Source of the DNA: Bacillota bacterium
Lineage (GTDB): Bacteria; Bacillota; SHA-98; Ch115
Assembly: GCA_013178415.1 (NCBI GenBank)
Contig: JABLXA010000018.1
Span: forward strand, 47,497 to 111,496
Direction: 5' to 3'
DNA length: 64,000 nt
Made by a program: the position numbers and the translations under genes
Notes under the pieces: generated by a model
Seen by the model: the letters and a program-made list of their open reading frames with translations, nothing else
Database searches by the model: none
Told to the model about the DNA's origin: nothing
In this document: positions 39,853-50,349 of the stretch, one piece after another
Position numbering within the stretch: the stretch's first letter is position 1
Layout of the letters: every line of letters starts with the position of its first letter

Positions 39853-40635
39853 TCAGCCCGCCACCCCAACACCGGAAGTAAGGTCAATCATCTCATGGGC
39901 CAGGTTTCTATATGCCTCAGCACCCTTTGACCGGTCATCATATAAAATTATCGGCATCCCATGGCTGGGCGCCTCACTTAGTTTTACATTTCGCGGGATG
40001 ATATTCTTGAACACCTTCCCTTTGAAAAAGTTTTTTACTTCTTCTATCACCTGCTGCGAGAGATTTGTCCTGGGATCATACATAGTAAGCAGGACCCCCT
40101 CGAGATGCAAACCAGGATTCAGGTGCTTCCTGACAAGCTCCAGCGTACTCAACAACTGGCTTAGCCCCTCGAGCGCATAGTATTCACACTGGATCGGAAC
40201 AATCACCGAGTCACATGCAGTCAGGGCGTTTAGGGTGAGAAGACCGAGAGATGGCGGGCAGTCGATTATGATATATCGGTAGCCCTCCCTCACTCCCTCT
40301 AGCGCGCGCTTCAGCCTTATTTCCCTGGACATCATCGATACCAGTTCGATCTCGGCTCCTGCGAGCTGAATTGTAGCAGGAACCACTGCTAAACCCTTGA
40401 CCGCAGTATCCAAAATCAAATCCTTTATCGGGACATCATTAACCAAGACATCATATATACAGCGTTTAACTCGCCCCTTTTCGACTCCAACACCGCTACT
40501 CGCATTACCCTGGGGATCTATGTCTACCAGCAAGGTTGGATGATTCAGTGCAGCAAGATATGCGCCCAAGTTAACCGCCGTTGTGCTTTTGCCTACGCCA
40601 CCCTTCTGATTTACGATCGCCATTACTCTTCCCAT
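39853..40635 (-). CDS. parA: Chromosome-partitioning ATPase ParA (Soj)
   Basis: 260 residues. Deviant Walker A NQKGGVGKSTTAVNLG with both lysines, switch regions DIDPQGNASSGVG and IIDCPPSLGLLTLNAL, and the C-terminal EAPSHGMPIILYDDRSKGA. Start at ATG 40635 or ATG 40623. With ParB it segregates the origin and, in Bacillus, regulates DnaA. Confidence 0.96.
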   Translation of the reverse strand: MGRVMAIVNQKGGVGKSTTAVNLGAYLAALNHPTLLVDIDPQGNASSGVGVEKGRVKRCIYDVLVNDVPIKDLILDTAVKGLAVVPATIQLAGAEIELVSMMSREIRLKRALEGVREGYRYIIIDCPPSLGLLTLNALTACDSVIVPIQCEYYALEGLSQLLSTLELVRKHLNPGLHLEGVLLTMYDPRTNLSQQVIEEVKNFFKGKVFKNIIPRNVKLSEAPSHGMPIILYDDRSKGAEAYRNLAHEMIDLTSGVGVAG

Positions 40636-40866
40636 GATATCGCCGTGATGCGATCACCCACTCACAAGGTGGGAAAAATCGCGGCTTCCCCCCTTCTGGA
40701 ATAGCTAGATTACCAAATGCGGGACCCATCTCATGACTCAGCTAGACAAACCATTCACTAGGGAAAAAATAACCGAGAGCCCAATGGACACCCCGGGATA
40801 GACAACCGCCCATTGGAATTCTGCGTAACCAAGGCCGAAGAATTTCGGAATCTGGATCTCGCCATT

Positions 40867-41757
40867 TCATCGGATGCCTCTGACAGAACCACGACCGCCC
40901 GGATTCTCCGACTGACCGCCTGTATCGGCCTCGGATCGATTAATCCTGATAATGAATTCTAGCCACCCATCAATCTCCCTCTCCTCGAGTCTCGCGGGAA
41001 TCCCAGCCCGTCGTAATTCCTTTACAATCTGCCGAATTGAATTCGTAAATAGGCGAATATCCTTAAATGCTCTCACCAATCTCCTCTGGGCCACAACAGG
41101 CTTCTCGGGCTCCTTTGTAGCGAGTCTCTGTAATAGGACATCAACAGCCTGATCTGTCTGACTCACCGTGAGCCCTGAACTGCAAATCTCCTCCGCCATT
41201 CGCATCTGAGTATCAGGGTCTGGAAGCCTTAGCAGCGATCTCGCATGCCTTTCAGTAATCATTTCCCGGGCAATATACTCCAGAACCTTATCAGGCAGCC
41301 TCAATAGCCTGAGCTTATTGGCGATGGTCGACTGGTCCTTTCCAACCTTTTGTGCCACTTCTTGCTGTGTGAAACCAAACTCCTTGATCAATTTCTGGTA
41401 ACCGCGAGCCTCTTCGATGACCGTGAGGTCCTTCCTTTGTAGATTCTCAATAAGAGAGATCTCGGCCGCCTGCACATCGTCCATCTCCTTAACGATGGCC
41501 GGGATAGTCTTGAGGCCGAGCAATCGACAGGCGCGTAGCCTCCGCTCACCGACTATAACCTCATACCGATCACGGATACGGCGTACCACAATTGCCTGTA
41601 TTACCCCATGCTGCTTTATAGATTGCGCAAGCTCTTGAAGTCCCGCCTCATCGAATTGCTCGCGAGGCTGGTACGGGCTGGCATCGATAAGATCAAGAGG
41701 AATATCCTGAATCTCGTCCCCTTTAGGTCCCTGCCTACCTCGCTTAAGACCGATCAT
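40867..41757 (-). CDS. noc: Nucleoid occlusion protein Noc (ParB paralogue)
   Basis: About 296 residues from ATG 41757 (MIGLKRGRQG); upstream frame to 41874 is open but a true start there is unsure. ParB-like: QPREQFDEAGLQELAQSIKQHG, GERRLRACRLLG, ENLQRKDLTVIEEARG, HTH FTQQEVAQKVGKDQSTIANKL. It differs from ParB in its C-terminus, as Noc does, and sits between rsmG and parA, the Bacillus noc position. Expected to bind noc-box sites (not parS) and block division over DNA; the N-terminal amphipathic helix is not clear here. Confidence 0.88.
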   Translation of the reverse strand: MIGLKRGRQGPKGDEIQDIPLDLIDASPYQPREQFDEAGLQELAQSIKQHGVIQAIVVRRIRDRYEVIVGERRLRACRLLGLKTIPAIVKEMDDVQAAEISLIENLQRKDLTVIEEARGYQKLIKEFGFTQQEVAQKVGKDQSTIANKLRLLRLPDKVLEYIAREMITERHARSLLRLPDPDTQMRMAEEICSSGLTVSQTDQAVDVLLQRLATKEPEKPVVAQRRLVRAFKDIRLFTNSIRQIVKELRRAGIPARLEEREIDGWLEFIIRINRSEADTGGQSENPGGRGSVRGIR

Positions 41758-42503
41758 GCGGGCGATCTCGTCCTTCACAAAATACGGCGCAAAAAGCTTC
41801 CCATTAGCTGGGAGGAGGAACGCGCCTGCCTCCTTTCCTTTGCTCCGAATGGGGAGCAAGACATCACATCCCATTCCATTCGTCCGGCATCGAATCCCGC
41901 GGCGTCGGAGACCCCAGCACTCAGGCGTGGGGAGGAGACGCGGCTCTCTCCCTTTTCAGACTTGTACCCTCGGAGGGGCGGCGCCGAGCATTGCTCTCCT
42001 TACAAAAATTCTACAGCGGCCTTCTTTCGAAAGCACCGGCCTCAACTCCGCATGGCTGTTTAACTCCCGAAATACAGAGCCTGGAGCTGAAGAAGCACCC
42101 ATGGGTGAGACTTTTGGTTCTCACGGATACCATAGCCCCGCCGGTCTTGCGGCCGGTGGCGGATGTTAGGCAGTTCCGGGCCTGCGCCTCCACTTCGTCG
42201 TAGACCCCAGCGTTAGTCATGGGTCCGCTGACCGGATGGATCACGATCTCTCCGACGGCTAGACCTTTTTCCTAGAGCCAAATCCATTATTATTTCTTCT
42301 TATTTCGTCACCCCGGCAGCGGTTCCTTCCTTTTAGCCGGATGAATTTGATCACCCATTTGGGTCATTTTCAGGGTGATATTAATCACGAAATATGTTGG
42401 AAGTTATTTCCATACTGCAGGGATGAAGGCACCATCGTAGATTAATGATAAGCATATGGATACCAGAATTATGATCTCATAAGACAGGGGGTAATGTATG
42501 GAA
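41758..42503. other. 746-base spacer upstream of noc
   Basis: No intact gene recognised; plus and minus frames up to 150 codons have no family features. An imperfect inverted repeat (ATCACCC ... GGGTGAT) lies near 42350-42383. The noc promoter is presumably here. Confidence 0.5.
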
Positions 42504-43271
42504 TCATAAGGGCTTCTTGGCCGGTATCCCTGGCCTCCTAGGATAGCGGACAGGACATGGACGCTGCTTCCTTATTACAACCAAACGTCGCAGCACCTGC
42601 CCTAAAGGAAGGGTAATTTCGTCAACCTTCTCTATTTCGCCTCCCGTCTCTCCAAGTGCTCTGCTTGCGTTAGCTATTTCCTCTTGCGCCCCGGGCCCTT
42701 TCATCGCAATGAAGATACCGCCGACCCTCACTAGCGGTAGACAATACTCGACAAGAATAGATAACATCGCCACGCCGCGCGCCATGGCCACATCGTACTT
42801 TTCCCTATGCGAATCTTGTCGGCCCAGTTCTTCGGCCCTTGCCTGAATAACCTGCACATTTTCGAGCCCCAGTAAATCTGATATATATCGAACATAGTCG
42901 GCCTTCTTGCCGACCGATTCAACTAATGTAAAGTGAAGGCAAGGATAATGGATTGCCAGGGGAAGCCCGGGAAATCCTGCACCTGTACCCACATCTACAA
43001 CTTGACCTGATCCCATTTCATGCAATATCCGACTGCATAGGAGAGAATCAAGAATATGCTTTATGGCAAATTCCTCCGGTTTGATAATACTGGTCAAGTT
43101 GATGGATTCGTTGAACTTCATCAGCTCCTGGTACATTGAAGCAAAAGTCTTTACTTCATCATCTGACAACTCCATTCCCAGGCCGCCCGCGCCCGACATG
43201 AGAGTGTGCATGAATAGCCGCATGTCCTCATCGCCTATTACGCTACTCCCTATCGACTTGATGTCCTGCAA
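42504..43271 (-). CDS. rsmG: 16S rRNA m7G527 methyltransferase
   Basis: 255 residues from TTG 43271 with GGGAGGG 7 bases upstream. Rossmann methyltransferase: FNESINLTSI, HILDSLL, SAM motif VDVGTGAGFPGLPLAI, and AMARGVAML. The C-terminal 30 residues are a basic tail. Methylates the 530 loop of 16S rRNA. Next to mnmG as usual. Confidence 0.95.
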   Translation of the reverse strand: MQDIKSIGSSVIGDEDMRLFMHTLMSGAGGLGMELSDDEVKTFASMYQELMKFNESINLTSIIKPEEFAIKHILDSLLCSRILHEMGSGQVVDVGTGAGFPGLPLAIHYPCLHFTLVESVGKKADYVRYISDLLGLENVQVIQARAEELGRQDSHREKYDVAMARGVAMLSILVEYCLPLVRVGGIFIAMKGPGAQEEIANASRALGETGGEIEKVDEITLPLGQVLRRLVVIRKQRPCPVRYPRRPGIPAKKPL

Positions 43272-43318
43272 GCGCGCACCCTCCCGATCTTCATGCCGGA
43301 TGTCTAGGGGCTCCCATC

Positions 43319-45268
43319 CTAGCTAGCCCGGCGACCGACCTCATCTATATTTTGACCAGACCGAGGTTTTTCAACCTCAGCAGTGTCCCCCTCTTCTACA
43401 TCATAGTCTCGGGATCCTTTCCTTCGATCCAGGCTCCGCAAATAAATCATGAGCATTGATAAGTCTGATGGTGAGACTCCGGATATTCTTGCTGCCTGCC
43501 CCAAGGTGGCCGGCCTTATCTTGGAGAGCTTCTCCCTAGCCTCACGCGAGAGTCCCCTCATGGTTCCATAGTCAAGATCAGGGGGGAGCGCTCGTCTTTC
43601 CATCCGAAGCATTCGCTCGGCCTGCTTCATCGCTCTATCAATATATCCCGCATATTTGGCCTCGACTTCAACCTCCCTTATAATATCAGAAGATAATGTT
43701 GGTCTCTCAGGGTCAACCGGCGCCAGGTCGGAATAGGTGATCTCAGGTCGACGGAGAGCATCCAGAAGGCTAGAACCAACTGATTGACCTAACGGGCATG
43801 GTATATCTGAGGAGGCCCTGCGCCCCCCGATTACCGTTCTAGAAAGCCGTTGCAGCTCATCCTTGATTTGCCGTTCCTTATGCCTTATTCGCTGGTACCT
43901 CTCCTTAGATAAGAGACCCACACGCATTCCAGCCTCCGCCAAGCGGATGTCGGCGTTGTCTTGACGCAATAGCAGCCGATGCTCGGCACGGCTTGTCATC
44001 ATTCTATATGGCTCAGCTGTCCCCTTCGTGACAAGATCATCGATGAGTACACCAATATATGCCTCAGCGCGATTGAGCACCAGCGGATCCCGACCCTTCA
44101 CGAACTGAGCCGCGTTGATCCCGGCAATGATGCCCTGGCCGGCCGCCTCCTCATATCCCGAGGTTCCATTTATTTGTCCCGCGCAGAACAAGCCCGAAAT
44201 GCCCTTCACTTCCAGGGTGGATTTGAGCTGCGTGGGGTCGATACAATCATATTCGATGGCATATCCAGGCCTCATTATCACAGCCTCCTCAAGCCCAGGA
44301 ATGCTGTGAACCATTTCCACCTGGACATCCTCTGGCAGACTGGTCGAAAGGCCACTGATATAATATTCATGCGTATCGGCACCCTCAGGCTCAATGAATA
44401 TCTGATGACGCTCCCGGAATGGAAATTGGACCACTTTCACCTCTATAGAGGGGCAGTATCTAGGACCCGTGCCATGAATGGCGCCTGTATAGAGAGGTGC
44501 CTTGTCGATGTTGAGACGTATCAGCTCATGAGTCTTCCCCGTGGTATAGGTCAACCAGCAAGGCAACTGCTTTCCAGGAGTTGAATCAGTCTCAAACGAA
44601 AACCCGCAGCCAAGGTTTTGAGCTGGAATCACCTCCATGCGTGAGAAATCGATAGAAGATGCATCAACACGTGGAGAAGTCCCGGTCTTGAATCTCATCA
44701 GCCTGAGACCAAGGTCTACAAGACTCTTTGTAAGTTCAGTAGCAGCATGCTGCCCTTGAGGTCCTGATGGGAAATTTATATTCCCGATATGGACACGGCC
44801 TCCAAGATAAGTCCCTGTAGTTAGAATGACCGCCTTCGCGTGAAACTCCATCCCGGTAGATGTTACAACACCAATCACCTGGCCGTTCTCCACCAATATC
44901 TTATCCACAGTCGCCTGCCGGATATCTAACCCTGGTTGCGCTTCAAGTATCTTGCGCATTCTGGCCTGATAGGCTTTCTTATCTGCCTGCGCCCTCAAAG
45001 ATTGCACGGCCGGGCCTTTACTGGTATTAAGCATTCTAAGCTGAAGGCAAGTAGCGTCTATGTTTTTCGCCATCTCTCCTCCAAGGGCGTCAATCTCCCT
45101 GACGATTTGCGCTTTTCCAGGCCCCCCGATCGATGGGTTGCATGCCATTAATGCGATATTCTCTAGATTTAAGGTGATTGCAAGAGTCCGGCATCCAAGC
45201 CTGGCGCTGGCCAATGCAGCCTCGCATCCCGCATGCCCTGTCCCAACAACGATTACATCATAGTTCAA
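43319..45268 (-). CDS. mnmG: tRNA uridine-34 modification enzyme MnmG (GidA)
   Basis: About 649 residues from TTG 45268, which has GGGAGG 8 bases upstream; a GTG at 45277 crowds the binding site. FAD Rossmann motif [44 protein letters not shown]-type cysteine context and the C-terminal helical domain (EVEVKYAGYI-like [20 protein letters not shown]). With MnmE it makes cmnm5U34 in tRNAs. The last 50 residues are an acidic, unconserved tail. Confidence 0.96.
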   Translation of the reverse strand: MNYDVIVVGTGHAGCEAALASARLGCRTLAITLNLENIALMACNPSIGGPGKAQIVREIDALGGEMAKNIDATCLQLRMLNTSKGPAVQSLRAQADKKAYQARMRKILEAQPGLDIRQATVDKILVENGQVIGVVTSTGMEFHAKAVILTTGTYLGGRVHIGNINFPSGPQGQHAATELTKSLVDLGLRLMRFKTGTSPRVDASSIDFSRMEVIPAQNLGCGFSFETDSTPGKQLPCWLTYTTGKTHELIRLNIDKAPLYTGAIHGTGPRYCPSIEVKVVQFPFRERHQIFIEPEGADTHEYYISGLSTSLPEDVQVEMVHSIPGLEEAVIMRPGYAIEYDCIDPTQLKSTLEVKGISGLFCAGQINGTSGYEEAAGQGIIAGINAAQFVKGRDPLVLNRAEAYIGVLIDDLVTKGTAEPYRMMTSRAEHRLLLRQDNADIRLAEAGMRVGLLSKERYQRIRHKERQIKDELQRLSRTVIGGRRASSDIPCPLGQSVGSSLLDALRRPEITYSDLAPVDPERPTLSSDIIREVEVEAKYAGYIDRAMKQAERMLRMERRALPPDLDYGTMRGLSREAREKLSKIRPATLGQAARISGVSPSDLSMLMIYLRSLDRRKGSRDYDVEEGDTAEVEKPRSGQNIDEVGRRAS

Positions 45269-45282
45269 CCATATCACCTCCC

Positions 45283-46695
45283 TTACTTACCAATACAGAA
45301 TTCCTCAAAGATCCTATTGATGACATCCTCAGAGACGGCTTCCCCCGTAATCTCTCCCAATCTATCGACCGCCTCTCTGACATCGACCGCGACCATATCG
45401 ATTGGCAGTCTCTGCCTTAGCGTGTTCAGGGCGGCCTCCAGGCTCTCCTTGCTCGCCTCTAGCACCCTGATATGCCTTATGTTACCAACGAGCGGATCTG
45501 CCCCGGCCTCCACACCCCCGCCGGATACCAAATCAAATATCCGGTCCTCCAGCTCGGAAATCCCCTCATGATTCAAAATGCTGGTATAGACAATGGGCGC
45601 ACTACCAGCCAGCCTTACCATATCATCACGTGTAACCTTTACCCCAAGATCTACCTTATTTAATACTATAATAGTAGACCTTTCCTTGATCTTCTCCCAG
45701 ATCATTAGATCCTCATCATCCAGGGGACGAGAGCTATCTATAACAAATATGAGCAAATCTGCCCTCTCAAGCGCCGCAACAGCCCGGGTAACACCGATAG
45801 ATTCGACCGCATCCTTCGTCTCCCGTATCCCCGCAGTATCAATGAGGCGGACCGGTATCCCACGAATAACGGCCACATCCTCCACCGTATCCCTAGTAGT
45901 GCCCGGAATATCAGTGACAATTGCGCGTTCGCTCCCAAGAAGAGCGTTCAGAAGACTTGATTTCCCGACATTAACCTTGCCAACTATGGCAATCGATACA
46001 CCTTCCCGTAGAACCCTTCCCCTTCTAGCGTCATTTAGCAGTCCACCTATCTTCGCCATGGCTTCCTGACATCTAATACCCCATTGATCCATATCTATTT
46101 CATCTACATCTTCGGGAAAGTCTAGACGGGCCTCAAGGTCCGCCAGGAGCCCGACCAGGATATTCCGAATTTCGCGAATCCTATCTGAAAGCTGACCAAC
46201 AAGCTGCCTTGTGGCGCGTTTTAGCGCAGCATCACTTCTCGAGCGAATGACATCAATAACGGCCTCAGCCTGGGCGAGATCAATCCTTCCATTCAAAAAC
46301 GCCCGCCGGGTAAATTCACCGGGCTCCGCAAGCCTCGCCCCCTCTTTCAGAATGAGCTCGAGCACTCGTTTGAGGGGCTGGGGGCCTCCATGGCAGTCTA
46401 TCTCTACCACGTCCTCACAAGTATAGCTGCGCGGACCGGGCATGATCAACAGCAATACCTCATCTACAATATCGCCAGATTGAGGATCAATGATCTTCCC
46501 ATAGATCATGCGTCTCACACGCGAAGGTCTGATATACTTGCCGGAATGAGTCCGAAATAATCTTCGAGAAATCAGAATAGCTTCTGGTCCGCTGATACGA
46601 ACTATCCCAATACCACCCTCCCCTAATGGGGTTGATATGGAAGCGATGGTATCAGAGCGTTCACTCTGAATTTCAATCACCCCCCTCTCATCCAC
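45283..46695 (-). CDS. mnmE: tRNA modification GTPase MnmE (TrmE)
   Basis: About 470 residues from GTG 46695 (GGAGG 5 bases upstream); a GTG at 46731 is the longest alternative. N-terminal tetrahydrofolate-binding domain with [15 protein letters not shown], then G1 [15 protein letters not shown]3 DTAGIR, G4 NKVD, and the C-terminal catalytic CIGK. Partner of MnmG, with which it is adjacent. A 300-base gap separates it from jag; no promoter pair was clear in it. Confidence 0.96.
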   Translation of the reverse strand: MDERGVIEIQSERSDTIASISTPLGEGGIGIVRISGPEAILISRRLFRTHSGKYIRPSRVRRMIYGKIIDPQSGDIVDEVLLLIMPGPRSYTCEDVVEIDCHGGPQPLKRVLELILKEGARLAEPGEFTRRAFLNGRIDLAQAEAVIDVIRSRSDAALKRATRQLVGQLSDRIREIRNILVGLLADLEARLDFPEDVDEIDMDQWGIRCQEAMAKIGGLLNDARRGRVLREGVSIAIVGKVNVGKSSLLNALLGSERAIVTDIPGTTRDTVEDVAVIRGIPVRLIDTAGIRETKDAVESIGVTRAVAALERADLLIFVIDSSRPLDDEDLMIWEKIKERSTIIVLNKVDLGVKVTRDDMVRLAGSAPIVYTSILNHEGISELEDRIFDLVSGGGVEAGADPLVGNIRHIRVLEASKESLEAALNTLRQRLPIDMVAVDVREAVDRLGEITGEAVSEDVINRIFEEFCIGK

Positions 46696-46996
46696 GCACG
46701 CCTCCGGTATAGCCAAAAATGCAACGCCCACACGAGGATTTCCCGGGAAATAAATCTAGATATTACGCACCCGGTACTCCATAAGCATAATTAAGCTGCG
46801 GATCTCCAGAAAGAGAAACGCAGCCTTCTTCTATAATTTTGTTAAATTTACATTACTTTATCTACTATGGCTGTGGCGCCTGCCAATGTTGCGCCCCCGG
46901 AAAGGTGGTGCACCTTTCGGCCTACCTATGTCTTGGCAAAAATGCCAGATGGAACCCCTCAGACAATTAATCTCAATCCGCAAATCCTGCGTCGAA

Positions 46997-47680
46997 TCAT
47001 CTACGCCTTGGACCGACAGGAGAAATCACGATTCTTCGCCTGGGTTCCTCTCCTTCGCTATGGCATGAAACGCCCTCGATATTCTGGAGGGCTAGATGGA
47101 CCACCCGGCGCTCCATCGGTGTCATCGGTTCAAGGGCGATCCTGCGACCATCCCGCTTAACCCTATCGGCCACCCTAAGGGCGAGACTCCTCAGTGCATC
47201 CTCCCGACGATGCCGATAGCCCTGCGCATCCACCACAAAACGGATACGATCCTCACCCTCAGGCAATCCGCCATCTTCCCTCAAAGTCCGGCTAGCCACA
47301 AGGTTGACCAGATACTGGATGGCATCTAAAGTTTGACCTCTTCGACCAATGAGATTTCCCAGCTGACCTCCCGATATATTGAACCTAACTGCCCCATCAA
47401 TCTGCTCAGTCTTGATCTCACTTATCGACATATGCATCTGATCAAGTAGACCCTCCAGGAATCTCTTCGCCCGGCTGATGCTGTTCTCTACCCTTTCTTC
47501 GGGCCGTGGCGCCCGCGGAATAACAAGCACCTTTGCCGGCCTAGCGGCAAATCCTAAAAATCCTCGAGTCCCTTCCTCCAAGACCTGGACATCCACTTCG
47601 TCCCGGCTCAACCCCATCTCATTCAATGCTGCCCTTGTGGCTTCCTCAACAGTCCTACCTGTCTTTTCTACCGCCTTCAT
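46997..47680 (-). CDS. jag: RNA-binding protein Jag/KhpB (SpoIIIJ-associated)
   Basis: 227 residues. Jag N-domain (KTGRTVEEATRAALNEMGLSR), KH domain with IGRRGQTLDAIQYLVNLV, and R3H domain (YRHRREDALRSLALRVA, LEPMTPMERRVVHLALQ). Overlaps the end of yidC, with which it is cotranscribed. RNA-binding, linked to cell elongation and sRNA action in other Gram-positives. Confidence 0.95.
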   Translation of the reverse strand: MKAVEKTGRTVEEATRAALNEMGLSRDEVDVQVLEEGTRGFLGFAARPAKVLVIPRAPRPEERVENSISRAKRFLEGLLDQMHMSISEIKTEQIDGAVRFNISGGQLGNLIGRRGQTLDAIQYLVNLVASRTLREDGGLPEGEDRIRFVVDAQGYRHRREDALRSLALRVADRVKRDGRRIALEPMTPMERRVVHLALQNIEGVSCHSEGEEPRRRIVISPVGPRRR

Positions 47681-48395
47681 CCTGGATCTCGACCCCCTTC
47701 ACCCTGAGCTTCTTAGGGATGCTGCCCTTCCAATTGGGGTCCGCAGCAACGTCTCCCCGAGTACCTGATTCACCTTCCCGAACCTTTCTAGCTTCAAGCT
47801 GACGCGCAGTAATATATTGCTGAAATATAGAGAATATATTAGTTACCACAAAATATATCCCAATGCCTGAGGGCAATCCTATGGTAATCCACGCCATAAA
47901 AAAAGGTCCAATGAAATTCATGACCTTTTGAGATGGATCTGTGGAAACCATTATACCTTGGATATATGTGGTGATACCCGCAAGCGCCGGCAAAATATAC
48001 ATTGGATCCGGTTTACTCAGGTTTTGAAGCCACAGAAATGGTTCCGCTGCAAAGGAGTAGGTCCGGAGCGCACTGAAAAGCGCCCATATAAAGGGTAACT
48101 GTAATAAAAGCGGGAGACATCCTCCCAGAGGGTTGACCTTGCTAACCCTATACAGCTCCATTACCCTTTTTTGATATTCTTGCTGATCATCCTTGTATTT
48201 CTCCTGCAGCTCCTTCAACTTAGGCTGAAGGGCCTTCATTTTCTCCATAGACTCGGTCTGCTTCCATGTGAATGGATAGAGGATGACACGGATGACCAGA
48301 GTTAAGGCGATGATCGCCAAACCATAATTTCCGCTTACCTTGTATAAATACTCGAGAGCCATCCGCATAAGATTAGTTAGCCCCAAATACAACCC
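47655..48395 (-). CDS. yidC: Membrane protein insertase YidC (SpoIIIJ)
   Basis: About 246 residues from TTG 48395 (GGAGG 5 bases upstream); ATG 48404 lacks a site. Gram-positive YidC core: TVIRVILYPFTWKQ-type first core helix with the conserved Arg, KALQPKLKELQEKYKDD hairpin, PLGGCLPLLLQLPFIWALF, and C-terminal helices ending in ITARQLEARKVRE. No N-terminal lipoprotein signal is visible. Inserts membrane proteins, working with YidD and Jag nearby. Confidence 0.95.
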   Translation of the reverse strand, partial: GLYLGLTNLMRMALEYLYKVSGNYGLAIIALTLVIRVILYPFTWKQTESMEKMKALQPKLKELQEKYKDDQQEYQKRVMELYRVSKVNPLGGCLPLLLQLPFIWALFSALRTYSFAAEPFLWLQNLSKPDPMYILPALAGITTYIQGIMVSTDPSQKVMNFIGPFFMAWITIGLPSGIGIYFVVTNIFSIFQQYITARQLEARKVREGESGTRGDVAADPNWKGSIPKKLRVKGVEIQDEGGRKDR

Positions 48396-48565
48396 CTCCT
48401 CCATTCATATGGCAGCAGTACATAAATTCAAGGGCGAACCTGCCTGCAAAGTCATATCTATCCACAACCGGCATCCTGAAACCATGCTTGCCTCGCACAC
48501 GAATCGATAAGTGAACCGGATCGCAGTATACTATATATTAGCATGAAATCATACTATATTGCATC

Positions 48566-48814
48566 TCAAGGCACTGGATCGTACCCACCTGGGTTGAATG
48601 GGTGGCATCTCATTACCCGAAGTGCAGCCAGTCTGCCGCCCTTTAGCAGGCCATGCTTCTGGATGGCCTGAATGGCATAAAGGGAACAGGATGGATAAAA
48701 GCGACATGAAGGCCTTAACTTCAAGGGAGAAATCACCAGACCATAAAACCGAAGAACCATAATCACTAGCCAGCTGATGGCCCTCCCTGCGATCCCGCAG
48801 ATTTTATACCCCAT
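48566..48814 (-). CDS. yidD: Membrane insertion efficiency factor YidD
   Basis: 82 residues from ATG 48814 (AGGA upstream), overlapping the rnpA end by 11 bases. Amphipathic N-terminus, then the UPF0161 signature [20 protein letters not shown] and [13 protein letters not shown]. Usual position between rnpA and yidC. Confidence 0.93.
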   Translation of the reverse strand: MGYKICGIAGRAISWLVIMVLRFYGLVISPLKLRPSCRFYPSCSLYAIQAIQKHGLLKGGRLAALRVMRCHPFNPGGYDPVP

Positions 48815-49160
48815 TATAGCTGTTTTCCTCAGGGTCAATCGCCCCACATTTTGCCAGGAGCATAGCCAGAGATGCACAAATCTCCGAAAACTTAGCCGAC
48901 TTGATTCGATGCCTAGGGATGATGACAACATCCTTATATATCTTAGGTGAGCCAATTCCTTGTCTGAATGCCTCCAACACGCGCCGGCGCACCCTATTAC
49001 GCTCTACTGCCCCACCGATTTTCCGGCTCACTATTATGCCCATCTTACCCGCCCTTCCACCCGCAGGATGGGCATAAACCACCAACAATCTATCAATGCA
49101 GGAATGCCCATGGTCGAGGACCTGCCTAAATTCCCGCCGATTCGAAAGCCTTTTTGTCAT
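48804..49160 (-). CDS. rnpA: Ribonuclease P protein component
   Basis: 118 residues; ATG 49160 preceded by GGAG. RNR signature ([16 protein letters not shown]) and the conserved basic [16 protein letters not shown] start. Binds the P RNA for tRNA 5' processing. The gene follows rpmH, here 58 bases away, on the minus strand. Confidence 0.95.
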   Translation of the reverse strand: MTKRLSNRREFRQVLDHGHSCIDRLLVVYAHPAGGRAGKMGIIVSRKIGGAVERNRVRRRVLEAFRQGIGSPKIYKDVVIIPRHRIKSAKFSEICASLAMLLAKCGAIDPEENSYNGV

Positions 49161-49218
49161 CCCGTATAACTCCGCCTAGATGTGAGAAGGCCTTGAACAC
49201 CATTCCAATGCGACCTAA

Positions 49219-49353
49219 TCAAGCAGTGAGTCTCTTTCTTCCCTTTTGGCGCCTTCTCTTTATTACCAGGCGACCCGCCCTGGTGGCCATCCTGGCGAAG
49301 AAACCATGTATCTTGCTGCGTCTCCGAACCTTCGGCTGATAAGTTCTTTTCAT
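49219..49353 (-). CDS. rpmH: 50S ribosomal protein L34
   Basis: 44 residues, too short for many gene finders: starts [20 protein letters not shown], then [20 protein letters not shown] and RLTA. Exactly the conserved L34 sequence. GAGGGG lies 10-15 bases before the ATG at 49353. First gene of the leftward rpmH-rnpA-yidD-yidC-jag run, starting beside the origin. Confidence 0.97.
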   Translation of the reverse strand: MKRTYQPKVRRRSKIHGFFARMATRAGRLVIKRRRQKGRKRLTA

Positions 49354-50349
49354 GTTCAGCACACCCCTCTAATTCTCGCATAGCCTCCAACTCTCTGCCA
49401 GGATCGGCCTCCTGGCTGAACGAGCCATGTCAGTAAGATTATAGCCTAGCCAATAAAACAGTGTCAAGGAGCCGAGACTTCGTGGCAAAAGGGGGATACA
49501 GCGTCAATATCGTCCCTATCTCTAGAAGACCAGGGCCAGGCTCCTGCGCACGGTAACAAAAGGGGTGAAATAATCCCTTCACATAGTCAATGGCCGTGAA
49601 ATATGGCATATAGATGTGAAATGAGCTTTTCGGCATCCTACATCTCCTTTTCGCCGCTCTGCATCCTCCGCGCCAGTTTTCCACAGCCCATTCCACAGAT
49701 GTCTGTCGTCCAGCATCTTCGGCATCCTATCACGACTTGCCCATCGGGCGCTTATTTGCTATTATTTCTATGGGATGGACAGGATAGTACCTTCTTCCAC
49801 ATTTATTCTAACTTTAATAGGATTACCACCTATCCACGAAATTATTCACAACTTGTGGATTATCCTGTGAATAACCTGTTGATTAAAGGCAGTCACATTC
49901 TATGGCGTTTCCGCCGCTTTCCGAAAAGGGTATGTGGAAAATGTTAAATCCCTGCTAGAACGTTTTTTATTGAAGAAAGCCCCCGTCTATTGGGGGATAT
50001 ATTATCCACAAGAGCCGTGGATAATTTGTGGATGTACTGTCGTTAATCCGCGTCTTACCGTGAGTTGCTTGGGTTTTTCACAGGTGTGGAAAACTTTGTG
50101 GATAAATTATAGACGTCGCCCGAAGCCGTTTTTGTTGGATTTCCATCATTTGAAAGAGGATAAGCATGTCCGGACGGTCCTGCGATCCTAGGTTGTTATC
50201 TATGGGTTTTGATTATCCACATTTTCTGTGGATAATGTGTTGATAGATGCGGACTTTTCACATAGATGGAAAATCAAATGGGTACAGCAATGGCAATTGC
50301 CGCGATTTTCGCCATATAGAGGTGTTTTCTCGAGGGGGACGAGCATAAG
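49354..50349. other. Origin region upstream of the dnaA gene cluster (oriC, part 1)
   Basis: About 1 kb without a protein gene. DnaA boxes TTATCCACA (or inverse) at 50002-50010, 50097-50105 (inverse), 50213-50221 and 50227-50235 (inverse) are perfect; near-perfect TTATTCACA-type or one-mismatch boxes lie at 49842-49850, 49854-49862, 49866-49874 and 50016-50024. AT-rich sequence follows around 50100-50280. This is the origin: genes diverge from it. Confidence 0.88.

Noticed and set aside
40867..41757. Noc as a second ParB
   Set aside because: Position between rsmG and parA and C-terminal divergence fit Noc; a true ParB is present next to it.
42350..42383. Inverted repeat ATCACCC/GGGTGAT as a terminator
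   Set aside because: Loop of more than 15 bases and no T-run; weak.
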